Positions 18,701 to 27,439 of a stretch of 64,000 nt of DNA are shown here, in pieces. Below the pieces are notes generated by a model, which searched no databases, was not told where the DNA came from, and saw only the letters and a list, made by a program, of their open reading frames with translations. The position numbers and the translations under genes were made by a program. The DNA lies in NCBI RefSeq assembly GCF_904067045.1, contig NZ_CAJFDC010000014.1, positions 310,001 to 374,000 of the forward strand, in the 5' to 3' direction. This DNA comes from Pseudomonas sp. FEN (lineage in GTDB: Bacteria; Pseudomonadota; Gammaproteobacteria; Pseudomonadales; Pseudomonadaceae). Within the stretch, counting starts at the first letter, position 1. Each line of letters starts with the position of its first letter.

Positions 18701-18762
18701 ACCAGAAAAGCGGCAAACAAGGTCAAGCGGCTGGCATCCATCGCACTACGAGTAAGGTTCAT
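15703..18762 (-). CDS. RND efflux pump inner-membrane permease (pump 2)
   Basis: HAE-type RND permease of 1019 residues. It starts MNLTRSAMDASRLTLFAAF and includes PSQEEPSVTIRDALVSMAFP. The TM4 relay reads GLLVDNGIVIAEDIERRL near residue 397, so one of the two adjacent aspartates of AcrB is an asparagine, as in several divergent RND subfamilies. The C-terminal bundle is intact (VNNAVLLLERIEVERGEG). It follows the adaptor gene by 3 bases in the order OMF, adaptor, permease. Regulation by the divergently encoded two-component system is likely. It is only distantly similar to the pump-1 permease. Confidence 0.92.
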   Translation of the reverse strand: MNLTRSAMDASRLTLFAAFLVLVAGVLTFWSFPSQEEPSVTIRDALVSMAFPGLPAERVEELLAKPMEDKLRELPEIKNLITTVRPGSVIIQITAYDEVKDLGVLWQRVRAKAADAGASFPPGTLGPFVDDDFGQVAVASIAVTAPGFAMNEMRGPIKHLRNQLYALPGVDQISLYGLQEERLYLDFDRQRLAGVGLSIQQLLQQLQSQNLIVSSGSPLLGGQKTTVTVTGEVLSAAQLEQLPIRLEKGQSVALEKLATISVAANEQPDSAAVYQAQDAVVLAVSMKAGLNIQSFGQALRERLAQLEQQLPLGFSMHVVTFQADVVHHEMAKMQHVMMETVVIVMAVVMLFLGWRTGLVVGVIVPLTILGTLIVMRALGVELQTVSIAAIILALGLLVDNGIVIAEDIERRLQAGEERQRACEDAGRTLMIPLLTSSLVIILAFSPFFLGQTSTNEYLRSLAIVLAITLLGSWLLSVTVTPLLCLHFAKAPVPGKEDAHSHGYDSLFYRGYRRVIEGLLQHPWLFLGSMLALLTVAIVVLTHVPYDFLPKSDRKQFQIPITLEPGTSSRVTLQTVRDISQWLSADKDVVNSIGYAAEGGPRIVLGLNPTLPAPDVAYFTVSVRDDVDIDTVIARTNRYLLSQHPEVQAQPKRFSMGTTEAGVAIYRVIGPDESVLRGIAGKIEAALMALPGTQDVRNDWRSRQLRYSVVVDQYQARRAGVSTQDIAQALQLRNGGLLASSMQDGETSVPIVLREPTNASTLTNDLESTLIHPAAGGDALPLAAVATVRAEVEASTILRRNLERTITVVGHNPSLTASSIVERLAPQVDAMDLPPGYRIELGGEIEDSAAANQALLQYLPHALVAMLLLFVWQFNSFRKLLIVVASVPFVLIGVSVALVLTGYPFGFMATFGLLSLAGIIVNNAVLLLERIEVERGEGLPLHEAVVGAAVKRLRPIIMTKLTCIIGLIPLMLFAGPLWKGMAITIMGGLALGTLVTLGLIPVLYGLLFRKRPGKSASVTG

Positions 18763-18765
18763 GAT

Positions 18766-19995
18766 CTAGTTGTGCGCCAGCCGAGTAGAAGATTGATACA
18801 GGCTCACCGCCTGACCGTTGGACAGGAAGGCGACACCGGCAGTAACCACCTGGTCGCCGTCGGCCAGTCCGCTGTCGATCAAGGCCCGGCCTTGCTCGAC
18901 ACCTGCGATCGATACGCTCCTGGTCGTTACGCTGCCAAGCGTTGTATTCGTCGCGGCAGGCTGGTAGACGAAGACTTGAGCGTTGGCACTGGTCAGCCCC
19001 ATCAACAGCGCCGATACCGGAATGGAAAGTTGACGAGGTGCATCCGCGTGCAGCTGGACAACGACGGTCAAGCCACTGGACAGCGCAACTGACGGATTAC
19101 GCAGACGAAAAATACAGGTTTGTAGCAACCCATTTTCCGCCCTGGGCGAGACCCCTTCGAGCACCAAGTCCAAGGACGTGGAGGGTTGCGCCGCAGCGTA
19201 GGCCTGCGCTGCATCACCTGGCTTCAGTCCTTGGGCTAGCGCGGCGGGCACAGCCGCAACCACCTGCCAGTCATCACTAGACTCCAACTCAAGCACCACC
19301 TTGCCGGCGATCAGTTGCGCATAACGATCAGCGAGGCGCGCCACGATGCGCCCACTAAAAGGCGCGACCAACTGAGCGTGTTCAACCTCACGCTGCGCCA
19401 AAGCCAGATCCGAAATGGCTCGACGTTGCCGAGCCTCTGCCTGCCCATAAACCACTGCGGCCGACTCAACGACACTTTGCGCAACACTGCCGGCGGCATA
19501 CAAACGCTGCTGGCGCTGATAATTGCTTTTTCGCTCAGCCGCCTGCGCCTGGCTCGCACTGACGCTGGCCCTGGCCTGCTCCAGACGCAGCCGCGCAGAC
19601 TGAGGATCGAGCGCGGCAAGTACCTGCCCTTGTTGGACCCTATCCCCGACATCAACGCGCAAACTATCCAATCGCCCCGCGGACTCAAAAGCCAGGCTGG
19701 CGCGCTGGCGCTGCCGGACTATGCCGGTGAAGCGTCCGCCCGCCCCTGCCACCGCCTTTGCCGTTTCCACCTTGACGGAGCGCGTGACTGGCGGTTCTGT
19801 GGGCTCGGTACGGGAACAGCCACTCAAGAGCAAAGCGACAAGGCAGACTACACAAAAGCTGCCGATAAGCGATTCAACTGCCCGGTAAATCCCATCGAAA
19901 CGACGATACATCGCGCTCCCCGATTTCATCAAAGGCTGTGGTTCAACGCCCCCCTTCATCCAGAAAGTTTCGGGTTGTTTAGGGTGACGGTTCAT
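18766..19995 (-). CDS. RND efflux pump periplasmic adaptor lipoprotein (pump 2)
   Basis: Membrane-fusion protein of 409 residues. A hydrophobic segment ends in a lipobox (VALLLSGC), preceded by an unusually long n-region. Lipoyl half-motifs (LAFESAGRLDSLRVDVGDRV and APFSGRIVARLADRYAQL) flank a helical hairpin rich in Ala/Gln. The ATG at 19993-19995 overlaps the OMF stop by 4 bases (ATGA), which favours this start. An in-frame ATG at 19911 would give a more normal signal peptide (MYRRFDGIYRAVESLIGSF). It bridges pump 2 permease and channel. Confidence 0.9.
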   Translation of the reverse strand: MNRHPKQPETFWMKGGVEPQPLMKSGSAMYRRFDGIYRAVESLIGSFCVVCLVALLLSGCSRTEPTEPPVTRSVKVETAKAVAGAGGRFTGIVRQRQRASLAFESAGRLDSLRVDVGDRVQQGQVLAALDPQSARLRLEQARASVSASQAQAAERKSNYQRQQRLYAAGSVAQSVVESAAVVYGQAEARQRRAISDLALAQREVEHAQLVAPFSGRIVARLADRYAQLIAGKVVLELESSDDWQVVAAVPAALAQGLKPGDAAQAYAAAQPSTSLDLVLEGVSPRAENGLLQTCIFRLRNPSVALSSGLTVVVQLHADAPRQLSIPVSALLMGLTSANAQVFVYQPAATNTTLGSVTTRSVSIAGVEQGRALIDSGLADGDQVVTAGVAFLSNGQAVSLYQSSTRLAHN

Positions 19996-21500
19996 TGCAA
20001 AGACTCATTGTCGGAAAGGCGTTGGGCAGGTGCAGTGTCAACACCACAAAGCACGCGATAAATGTCCAGTCGGTTGAGCAATAGCGCCTGACGAGCCTGT
20101 TGCCAAACCATGTCCGCCTGAGCAACACGAATCTGCGACGCCAGCAAGAGGGTGCGGTCGGCACCTCCCGCCTCAAGCTCAGCGAGCGTTCGCTGCGCCT
20201 TGCTCTGCGCGAGAGCACTCAACACCTTTTCGCTATGCACACGTTCCAGCACATGCTGACGCTCGGTCAGTACGTCAGCCATTTCGCGGAACGCGGTTTG
20301 TACGGTTTTTTCGTATTGAGCGACGGCCATTTGCTTACGAACTTCGGCCAGATTCAGGTTGGCGCGATTGCGCCCGCCGTCGAACAACGGTAGCGAGAGC
20401 TGAGGGCTAAACAACCACGTACCATTGCCGCCTTCAAACAAAGTGCGCAAGCTATCGCTGGCAATGCCGATACCGGTGCTGAGTTTGATCGAAGGAAAAA
20501 AAGCCGCCCGGGGGGCGCCAATGTTGGCGTTGGCGGCTTTCAAGCGTTCCTCGCTCTGTCGAACATCAAAGCGCTCCAGCAGACGTTGAGAGGGCATATC
20601 AACCAGCCAGTGTGGAGTGCCAAGGTCAGCAGGCGCCACCTCGACAGACTCAACATTATTCATAGGTGGCAGTGGCTTCGCGTAGCCTGTCACCAACAAC
20701 AACGCCTGGAGTGAGCGCGCATGCTCTGCCGTCGCAGCGGCCAGTCGCAGGTGGGCGTCTTGTGCCTTTGCATGCTGAGAGGCGACATCGTCAAACGACG
20801 CGGCACCTTCGACCTGCTGCCCCTCCACCCTACCCAGTATTGTCTGCTCGGCATCGTCAATCAGCCGTGCATCGACTTGCTGCACTGCCGTCAGCCGTTC
20901 AAGCAGATACAACCGGGCGACTTCAGCGATCAGCGCACTGCGTGCCGATTGCTGGCCATAAATTGTGGCTAGGTAGTCATGTCGCGCTGCTTCGGAGAGG
21001 CTGCGAACCCGACCGAAAAAATCCAGTTCGAAGTTCGAAATACCGACCGAGGCGAACGTCAGGTCCTGGCCATAGCGTTCGTTGATTGCGGCGTTGTCGA
21101 ATTGCTGACGATCACGTTCAAAACCGGCAGCCACAGTGGGCATGCGATCAGACCGGGCCGTAAGATAAAGAGACTGAGCTTCCTCGATACGTAAAAACGC
21201 CACTCTGAAATCGCGATTGAAGCTCAGCGATAACTGCACCAGTGGCCGGAGCCCCCCCTCGGGTGAAAGCTCTGCAATCAGATGTTCTTCGTTCTGAGAA
21301 AGGCCGATCTCAGTTGGCGTGGACGACAGCCCAAAGCCCTCTACCAGAACACTCGCCTGCTGCGTTTGCGGCACGGGCAATGCCGGTCGTTCATAGCTGG
21401 GCGCCAGGGAACAGCCTGTTACGCCCAGCGTCAGCAACATCACCGACCAACAACACCAGCGAGATCGGATAGGCTTGGACAGCGATGCGTTTGTCGACAT
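19992..21500 (-). CDS. RND efflux outer-membrane factor lipoprotein (pump 2)
   Basis: TolC/OprM-type channel, 502 residues, with a lipoprotein signal (VMLLTLGVTGC) followed by SLAPSYERPALPVP. Both OEP repeats are present: one starts LSFNRDFRVAFLRIEEAQ, the other contains RFDVRQSEERLKAANANIGA and LPLFDGGRNRANLNLAEV. It is the first gene of the pump-2 operon, transcribed away from the response-regulator gene across a 97-base intergenic region that should hold both promoters. I see no clear operator repeat there. Confidence 0.91.
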   Translation of the reverse strand: MSTNASLSKPIRSRWCCWSVMLLTLGVTGCSLAPSYERPALPVPQTQQASVLVEGFGLSSTPTEIGLSQNEEHLIAELSPEGGLRPLVQLSLSFNRDFRVAFLRIEEAQSLYLTARSDRMPTVAAGFERDRQQFDNAAINERYGQDLTFASVGISNFELDFFGRVRSLSEAARHDYLATIYGQQSARSALIAEVARLYLLERLTAVQQVDARLIDDAEQTILGRVEGQQVEGAASFDDVASQHAKAQDAHLRLAAATAEHARSLQALLLVTGYAKPLPPMNNVESVEVAPADLGTPHWLVDMPSQRLLERFDVRQSEERLKAANANIGAPRAAFFPSIKLSTGIGIASDSLRTLFEGGNGTWLFSPQLSLPLFDGGRNRANLNLAEVRKQMAVAQYEKTVQTAFREMADVLTERQHVLERVHSEKVLSALAQSKAQRTLAELEAGGADRTLLLASQIRVAQADMVWQQARQALLLNRLDIYRVLCGVDTAPAQRLSDNESLQ

Positions 21501-21597
21501 AGGATCCGTTCGTGCCGGTAAGGTCTGGAAATGATCCTAGGCGTCAACTATCAATAAACCGTTCGCTAAATATCAAGATTTGATCAAGAGGCTTTCA

Positions 21598-22287
21598 GTG
21601 TCAGGAAAACGCATTCTGATCGTCGAAGACGATGCCGACAGCGCCAGCATTCTTGAAGCCTACCTGCGTCGCGACGGCTTCGACGTAATACTGGCCGAAG
21701 ACGGACAGCGAGGCATCGAACTGCACCGTCAGTGCAAGCCCGACCTGATTCTGCTGGATGTCATGCTACCCCGGTTGAGCGGTACCGAGGTGCTCACGGC
21801 CGTCAGACGTTGCAGCGATACCCCCGTTATCATGGTCACGGCGATGGGTGATGAACCGGAGAAATTGGGCGCACTGCGTTACGGTGCGGACGATTATGTG
21901 GTCAAGCCTTACAACCCCAAAGAAGTGGTCGCACGGGTTCACGCGGTCTTGCGTCGCTACGGCGCAAGTACCATTGCCGAACAGCACCTGCGATACAAAA
22001 ACCTGCTGGTAGATCTCAATGCCGTCACTGCCAGTATCGAGACTGTCAATCATGAACCGCGACTGCTGGACCTGACACCTACCGAATTCAAGATTCTGGC
22101 CACCTTACTGAGAACCCCCACCAAAGCCTTCACCCGTGAAGAGTTACTGGAAACCTGCCTACCTGAAAGCGAGGCCCTCGCCAGAGTCGTCGACGCGCAT
22201 GTACATAACCTGCGTCGCAAGTTGGAAATTCAGGGCATCGAAGGTGTCTTGGTGACTGTCCGCTCAGTGGGTTATCGATTCAGGTGA
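21598..22287 (+). CDS. OmpR-family response regulator
   Basis: Two-domain response regulator, 229 residues. The receiver has acidic pocket Asp11/Asp12, phospho-acceptor Asp54 (DLILLDVMLPRLSGTEVL) and the conserved lysine in YVVKPYNPKEVV. The C-terminal winged helix is OmpR-type (LDLTPTEFKILATLL, VVDAHVHNLRRKLE, VRSVGYRFR). The GTG at 21598 is preferred because GAGG lies 6 bases upstream; a TTG at 21580 is the alternative. It is followed by its kinase with a 4-base overlap. Being divergent from the pump-2 operon makes it the likely activator or repressor of that pump, as in the SmeSR-SmeABC arrangement. Confidence 0.92.
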   Translation: MSGKRILIVEDDADSASILEAYLRRDGFDVILAEDGQRGIELHRQCKPDLILLDVMLPRLSGTEVLTAVRRCSDTPVIMVTAMGDEPEKLGALRYGADDYVVKPYNPKEVVARVHAVLRRYGASTIAEQHLRYKNLLVDLNAVTASIETVNHEPRLLDLTPTEFKILATLLRTPTKAFTREELLETCLPESEALARVVDAHVHNLRRKLEIQGIEGVLVTVRSVGYRFR

Positions 22288-23486
22288 ATCCCATGTTCGA
22301 TGTTTCAAAGACTCGACAAAAACCCTTGTGGCGCTGGGTCGGCATGCGCATGAGCCTGCTGGCCATCGGTGCTGTGGTGGCGATCGCACTCGGAATGTGG
22401 TTGCATTTTCTGATATCGGATTGGGTGACGCTGCACCGTATGCCTCTCGACGTGCGTCTTGAGTTTGAAAGTCTGCGCGCTCAACCACATCTCAATGAAG
22501 CCAGACTGTGGGAGCTATCCGCTCAGTATTACAACGTTGAGGACATATTGCCGGGCATCGCCAACAAGGACTGGCTCTTGCTGGCAAGTCTCGTCGTCGG
22601 GGCCATTCCCATCATCATCGTGTGTGGGTTTATGTTTTCACGGCCGCTATCGAGCCAATTTTCAGCCGTTGCAAAGGCCGCACGTCAAGTCGCACAGGGA
22701 GACTTCATCACGCGGCTGCCCCCCAGCGGAAAAACCCCGCAAGAGCTTCAACGCCTGGTGAGCGACTTCAACAGCATGACCACGCAACTGGAGCGTTATG
22801 AACGGGAAGTCCGTGAGTCGAGTGCCGTCATTGCGCATGAACTGCGTACACCGTTGAACGCAGCCATGGGTCGCGTCCAGGGCATGATCGATGACGTATT
22901 TCCCCATGACATCACTCAATTGGAGCTGGTCAGCCGTCAACTCGGTCAACTGAACAAGTTGGTAGACGATCTCCACCTACTATCGCTCGCAAGGGCCGGA
23001 CAACTGGCCCTCGACAAAACCGAGTTCCCCCTGCACAAACTGGTTTTCGAACGCTTGGCCTGGTTCTGTGCCTCACTCAAAAACGCGGGTGTCGAACCCG
23101 TCGTTGAAGTGCCCACGCATTTGAACATCCAGGCAGATCGCGATCGAATGGGTCAGATCATCAACATTCTGATCGACAACTTCCTGCGCTACGCGGCACA
23201 AGGACGCGAGCTGTCCATCTCGGCAACGGAGGCTGAAGAACACGTGATCATTACTTTCGCAGACCGAGGTCCAGGCTTTGAAAAGGAAGACCTGAAACGT
23301 GTATTCGACCGGTTCTGGCGTGCCGAGCGTTCCCGAGCCAGATACTCAGGTGGTAGTGGTTTAGGTTTGTCCATTGCGCACGCAATTTGCCTTGAACATG
23401 TCGCAGACATATCCGCACAAAATCGAGCCGGAGGGGGAGCCATCATCCGGATCAGTATTCCATCTGCCATTCATCTTGAAAGTTAA
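22284..23486 (+). CDS. Sensor histidine kinase partner of the OmpR-type regulator
   Basis: Membrane sensor kinase, 400 residues. There are two transmembrane segments (about residues 21-45 and 101-117), with a short periplasmic loop of some 55 residues between them. HAMP follows (ARQVAQGDFITRLPP), then the H-box with phospho-accepting His185 (AVIAHELRTPLNAAMGR), N-box (NILIDNFLRYA, where the usual second Asn is Phe-Leu), DRGPGFEKEDLKRVFDRFWR and GGSGLGLSIAHAICLEH. The GTG at 22284 overlaps the regulator stop; an ATG at 22293 is the alternative start. The small sensor loop suggests sensing at the membrane. Confidence 0.9.
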   Translation: MNPMFDVSKTRQKPLWRWVGMRMSLLAIGAVVAIALGMWLHFLISDWVTLHRMPLDVRLEFESLRAQPHLNEARLWELSAQYYNVEDILPGIANKDWLLLASLVVGAIPIIIVCGFMFSRPLSSQFSAVAKAARQVAQGDFITRLPPSGKTPQELQRLVSDFNSMTTQLERYEREVRESSAVIAHELRTPLNAAMGRVQGMIDDVFPHDITQLELVSRQLGQLNKLVDDLHLLSLARAGQLALDKTEFPLHKLVFERLAWFCASLKNAGVEPVVEVPTHLNIQADRDRMGQIINILIDNFLRYAAQGRELSISATEAEEHVIITFADRGPGFEKEDLKRVFDRFWRAERSRARYSGGSGLGLSIAHAICLEHVADISAQNRAGGGAIIRISIPSAIHLES

Positions 23487-23546
23487 GCTTGTGCGGTTTA
23501 GAGCAAGGAGATACAGGCCCTTTAGCGCGCCTTTCATTTCCAGCAG

Positions 23547-25931
23547 TCAATGGGAAAACAACGACCCGCCCACCTTGCCCGCCAGCTTCTCAGGTTTGAT
23601 CAGGAACCGCGCCAGCGCCGGCAACAGCCACAGCGCACCGAACATGTTCCACAGCAACATGAAGGTCAGCATCAGGCCCATGTCGGCCTGGAACTTGATC
23701 GCCGAGAAGATCCAGGTGCAGACCCCGATCGCCAGGCACAGGCCGGTGAACAACACCGCCTTGCCGGTGGATTTCAGCGTCTGGTAATAGGCTTCCTGCA
23801 ACGGCAGCCCGGCACGCAGGAAGCTTTCCAGGCGACTGTAGATGTAGATGCCGTAGTCCACGCCGATCCCCACGCCCAGCGCCACCACCGGCAAGGTCGC
23901 GACCTTCACGCCGATACCCATGAACGCCATCAACGCGTTCCCCAGCACCGAGGTCAGCACCAGCGGCAGGACGATACACAAGGTCGCCGCCCAGGAACGG
24001 AAGGTGATCATGCACATGGTCGCCACGCAGATATACACCAGGACCAGGATCGTCAGCTCCGATGCCTTGATCACTTCGTTGGTGGCGGCCTCGATCCCGG
24101 CGTTACCGGCGGCAAGGAGGAATTCCAGGCCGTTCTTGTTGTTCTCCTTGGCGAAGTCCTGCACCGCATGCACCGCGCGATCCAGGGTCGCGGCCTTGTG
24201 GTCGTTGAGGAACACCAGTACCGGTGCCAGGGAGCAATCGGTGTTGTACAGGCCATCGGCCCGGGCGATGGAGTTGTTCAGCACATCGGGGTTGCGCGAC
24301 AGGGTTTCCCACTTCAAGTTGCCCTCGTTCATGCCCTTGATCATCTGCTTGGACACGGTCACCAGCGAGATCGCCGACTGCACGCCCTCGGTGTTCTGCA
24401 TCTTCCACATCAGCTCGTCGATGGGCGCCATGGCCTCATAGTGCGAACAGCCCTCGGGTGGGGTCTTGACCATCACCACCAACACGTCGGAACTGGTGGA
24501 GTAGTTGTTGATGATAAAGCGGTTGTCCTTGTTGTAGCGCGAATCGGGACGCAGCTCCGGCGCGCCCTGGTCGAGATCGCCGATCTTCAGGTTGTGTCCG
24601 TACCAGAGGCCGCCCCCCAGGGCCAACAGGGCCAGGACGATGGACACCGGCGCGACCTTGGGACTGGCGAAGTTTGCCAACAGGCGCCAGAACGAGTGCT
24701 CGCGGGTCGCATCCTTCTTGCTGCGCTCGACGGCCTTCTTGCTGATGCCGACATAGGAGATCGCCACTGGCAGCAGGATCAGGTTGGTGAATACGATCAC
24801 CGCCACGCCGATGGACGCACCGATGGCCAGTTCGCGAATCACGCCGATGTCGATGATCAGCAGGGTGATAAAGCCCACGGCGTCAGCGAGGATCGCAATC
24901 ATCCCCGGCAGGAACAATTGCCGGAAGGTCCGTCGGGCCGCCGTCAGGGCGTTGTCGGCGTCGCTGGACTGCAAGGCGATGCCGTTGATCTTCTGCACGC
25001 CATGGGAGATACCGATGGCGAAGATCAGGAACGGCACCAGCATCGAGTACGGGTCCAGGCCAAAGCCGAACGCGTGCATCAGCCCCAGTTGCCAGACCAC
25101 CGCCACCAGGGTGGTGACCAGCACGGCGATGGTGCTGCGGATGCACCAGGTGAACCAGTACAACAGCACCAGGGTGATGATGAAGGCGATACCGAAGAAC
25201 AGCACCACCATGACCAGGCCATCGATCAGGTCACCGACCTTCTTGGCGAAACCGACAATGTGCACCTTCACATTCGGGTTCTGCGCTTCGAACTTGTCGC
25301 GGATCTTCTCTTCGAGCTGGTGGGAGAACTTCTGGTAGTCCAGCGCCAACAACTTGCCCTGGTCCTGCGGGTCCGGGTAGGACTCCAGCAGCGGGATATC
25401 GACGATGCTCGACTTGAAGTCGTTGGCCACCAGGCGTCCGACCTGGCCGGACTTGAGCACGTTGTTGCGCAACTTGTCGAGGCTGTCGGCCGAGCCGTTG
25501 TAGCTCTGCGGGATCACTTCGCCGCCAGCAAAGCCCTCCTCCGTCACTTCGGTCCAGCGCACGCTGGGGCTCCACAGCGACTTGAGGCCGGAGCGGTCGA
25601 CGCCGGGAATGTAGAACACCTCGTCGTTGATCTGCCTTAGGGTCTCCATGTACGACGGGGTGAAGATATCGCCGTCCTTGGCCTCTACGGAAATCCGCAC
25701 GGTGTTGCCCAGGTTGGCGAGGTCGTTGCGGTGCTCCATCATCTTTTCAATGAACGGATGCTTGAGCGGAATCATTTTCTCGAAGCTGGTGGACGGGCGG
25801 ATCAGCGTGGCCTGCCAGAACAGGAAGGCGCTGACCAGCAGGCAGATAACGATCACTGCCGGACGGTTGTTGAAAATCAGGCGCTCGAGAAACGTCGCCT
25901 TGTCCTGATGATGACTTTGATGACTGCTCAT
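23547..25931 (-). CDS. MMPL-type RND superfamily transporter
   Basis: RND/MMPL-family membrane protein of 794 residues with two repeats of one helix, a periplasmic loop and a five-helix bundle. Visible blocks: FNNRPAVIVICLLVSAFLFW (TM1), PFLIFAIGISHGVQKING, ILADAVGFITLLIIDIGVIRE and, in repeat two, LGVGIGVDYGIYIYSRLESF. Such proteins move hydrophobic molecules (lipids, hopanoids, sterol-like compounds) rather than drugs. It lies 20 bases downstream of the YCF48-like gene and shares its transcription. Homologues commonly occur with YCF48, DUF1302 and DUF1329 proteins, all found here, so envelope transport of a hydrophobic substrate is a reasonable inference. Confidence 0.87.
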   Translation of the reverse strand: MSSHQSHHQDKATFLERLIFNNRPAVIVICLLVSAFLFWQATLIRPSTSFEKMIPLKHPFIEKMMEHRNDLANLGNTVRISVEAKDGDIFTPSYMETLRQINDEVFYIPGVDRSGLKSLWSPSVRWTEVTEEGFAGGEVIPQSYNGSADSLDKLRNNVLKSGQVGRLVANDFKSSIVDIPLLESYPDPQDQGKLLALDYQKFSHQLEEKIRDKFEAQNPNVKVHIVGFAKKVGDLIDGLVMVVLFFGIAFIITLVLLYWFTWCIRSTIAVLVTTLVAVVWQLGLMHAFGFGLDPYSMLVPFLIFAIGISHGVQKINGIALQSSDADNALTAARRTFRQLFLPGMIAILADAVGFITLLIIDIGVIRELAIGASIGVAVIVFTNLILLPVAISYVGISKKAVERSKKDATREHSFWRLLANFASPKVAPVSIVLALLALGGGLWYGHNLKIGDLDQGAPELRPDSRYNKDNRFIINNYSTSSDVLVVMVKTPPEGCSHYEAMAPIDELMWKMQNTEGVQSAISLVTVSKQMIKGMNEGNLKWETLSRNPDVLNNSIARADGLYNTDCSLAPVLVFLNDHKAATLDRAVHAVQDFAKENNKNGLEFLLAAGNAGIEAATNEVIKASELTILVLVYICVATMCMITFRSWAATLCIVLPLVLTSVLGNALMAFMGIGVKVATLPVVALGVGIGVDYGIYIYSRLESFLRAGLPLQEAYYQTLKSTGKAVLFTGLCLAIGVCTWIFSAIKFQADMGLMLTFMLLWNMFGALWLLPALARFLIKPEKLAGKVGGSLFSH

Positions 25932-25951
25932 GAAGATTCCCGCCTTTCTTG

Positions 25952-27040
25952 TTATTGGCCCAGCTCAGCGCCGGTCGGCGTGGTGGTGTGGGCGCCGCCC
26001 TGGCCGACGAGGATCAGCTTGCCGTTGCCGGCCGCCGTCACCGCCGACAGGGAAATCCGGTCGGGACGGTTGAACACACTGAAGGTCACGCCATCGTCGC
26101 TACTGCGGATCACGCTGCCGCCGTTGCCGACGATCACCAGCGAACCGTCGCCCAGCAAGGTCGCGCCGGACAGACCGAACTCCAGGGCACCACGGGTGGC
26201 CTTGAGTTCGACCGGTGCCCAGCTGCTGCCGAAGTCAGTCGAGCGGTAGAGATTGCCGCGCAAGCCGTAGGCCAGCAGCGTCGAGGGTTGGGCGGTGCCG
26301 ATCACGCCGAACAGCGAACCCTGGTACGGGCCTTCGACGCGCTCCCAGGTCTGGCCCCAATCGGCGGAGCGGAACATGCTGCCCTGCTCGCCGACCACGA
26401 ACAGCCCGGCATCCTTGACCGCGGCGATAGCGTTGAGGTGGAACTGGTCGGGGTTGTCGAGGCGCTCGCTGACGTTTTCCCAGTGCTGGCCACCGTCGCT
26501 GGTTGCCAGCAGGGCCCCGTAGGCGCCCACGGCAAAGCCTGTGCTGGCGTCCTTGAACCAGACGTCGAGCAACGGTGCTTCGCGCTTGAGGTCTTCGAAC
26601 TGGCGGGTCCAGGTGGCGCCGCCGTCCTCGCTGGCGAGGATCTGCGCATCGTGGCCGACGGCCCAGCCGTGGCGCTCATCGACGAAATAGACCGCCGTGA
26701 GCATCTGCCGGGTCGGAACCCGGGCCTGGGTCCAGTGGCCGCCCTGGTCGTCGGAAAAGAGGATGTGTCCGCGATCGCCGACGGCCACCAGGCGGTTGCC
26801 GGCGTGGGCCACGTCGAGCAGTAAATTGCCGGAGGCGTTGGAAGACTCAATGGAGTAGAGCGTGGCCTGAGTCGTATCAGCACTGTTGGTCGCGGCCACA
26901 ACAAGCGTATTGAACGCTGACAGAGTGATGACAGAGAGTAGCAAACACACGATCAGTGGCGGGTCTGTGTTTGGCATCGATGACAGGCTGAGTACCGCTC
27001 CAAAACTTGCTTTCACTCGCCCATTTAAAAGTATATTCAT
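25952..27040 (-). CDS. YCF48/BNR-repeat beta-propeller protein, exported
   Basis: 362 residues with repeated blade motifs of the YCF48/BNR type: VAVGDRGHILFSDDQGGHWT, AVGHDAQILASEDGGATWTR, AVGAYGALLATSDGGQHWEN, VVGEQGSMFRSADWGQTWER and later copies. This predicts a beta-propeller. A hydrophobic segment (PPLIVCLLLSVITLSAFN, about residues 27-44) acts as an export signal, so the protein is periplasmic. The ATG at 27038-27040 follows GGAAA; an internal ATG at 26977 would give a more standard signal peptide. It is the upstream partner of the MMPL-type transporter and may be an accessory or assembly factor. Confidence 0.85.
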   Translation of the reverse strand: MNILLNGRVKASFGAVLSLSSMPNTDPPLIVCLLLSVITLSAFNTLVVAATNSADTTQATLYSIESSNASGNLLLDVAHAGNRLVAVGDRGHILFSDDQGGHWTQARVPTRQMLTAVYFVDERHGWAVGHDAQILASEDGGATWTRQFEDLKREAPLLDVWFKDASTGFAVGAYGALLATSDGGQHWENVSERLDNPDQFHLNAIAAVKDAGLFVVGEQGSMFRSADWGQTWERVEGPYQGSLFGVIGTAQPSTLLAYGLRGNLYRSTDFGSSWAPVELKATRGALEFGLSGATLLGDGSLVIVGNGGSVIRSSDDGVTFSVFNRPDRISLSAVTAAGNGKLILVGQGGAHTTTPTGAELGQ

Positions 27041-27439
27041 TGAGTATTTCCATTCTTGAAAGCCAGGTCGATATCGCCTGATTTCTACGCAAAAATGCGA
27101 TATAAACCTTCAAACACAACCTGTCGAAAGTGAACGATGAATTTCAAAATACGCCTAACATCGTGTTTAGGAGGCTATCAAAATACCCTATCACAGCCAG
27201 GGGCGAGTTCGGTCTCGAAAGGGGTCTTATCAGGCCAACGTTATATATCGACTACCCACACTTAAGCAGCAGCGAATACCCGCACACTAATGGAGCGGCA
27301 ACAGGAATATGCGCGACAAAAGAAGCACTTCGATCGTGCGAATCGACAACATAAAAACTCACGACTAAAAATGCCCAATGACAAAAAACGAAAAACCTGA
27401 ACCACTACCCACGGCCATAGAAACCCAGACAAAGGAGCA
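27041..27439. other. AT-rich intergenic region
   Basis: Holds the leader of the YCF48/MMPL operon, including an inverted repeat with arms ATATCGC (27071-27077) and GCGATAT (27107-27113), and the 3' flank of a truncated LysR gene. Short frames on both strands have no family resemblance. The expected LysR effector-binding domain is not found here in any frame. Confidence 0.45.

Noticed and set aside
23550..25640. Plus-strand open frame of nearly 700 codons opposite the MMPL-type transporter
   Set aside because: Composition (His/Gln/Arg/Asp-rich, no hydrophobic core) is that of an antisense shadow; the minus-strand frame has full family motifs.
27130..27354. Small plus-strand frame between YCF48 and the LysR fragment
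   Set aside because: No ribosome site or recognisable motif; AT-rich intergenic sequence.
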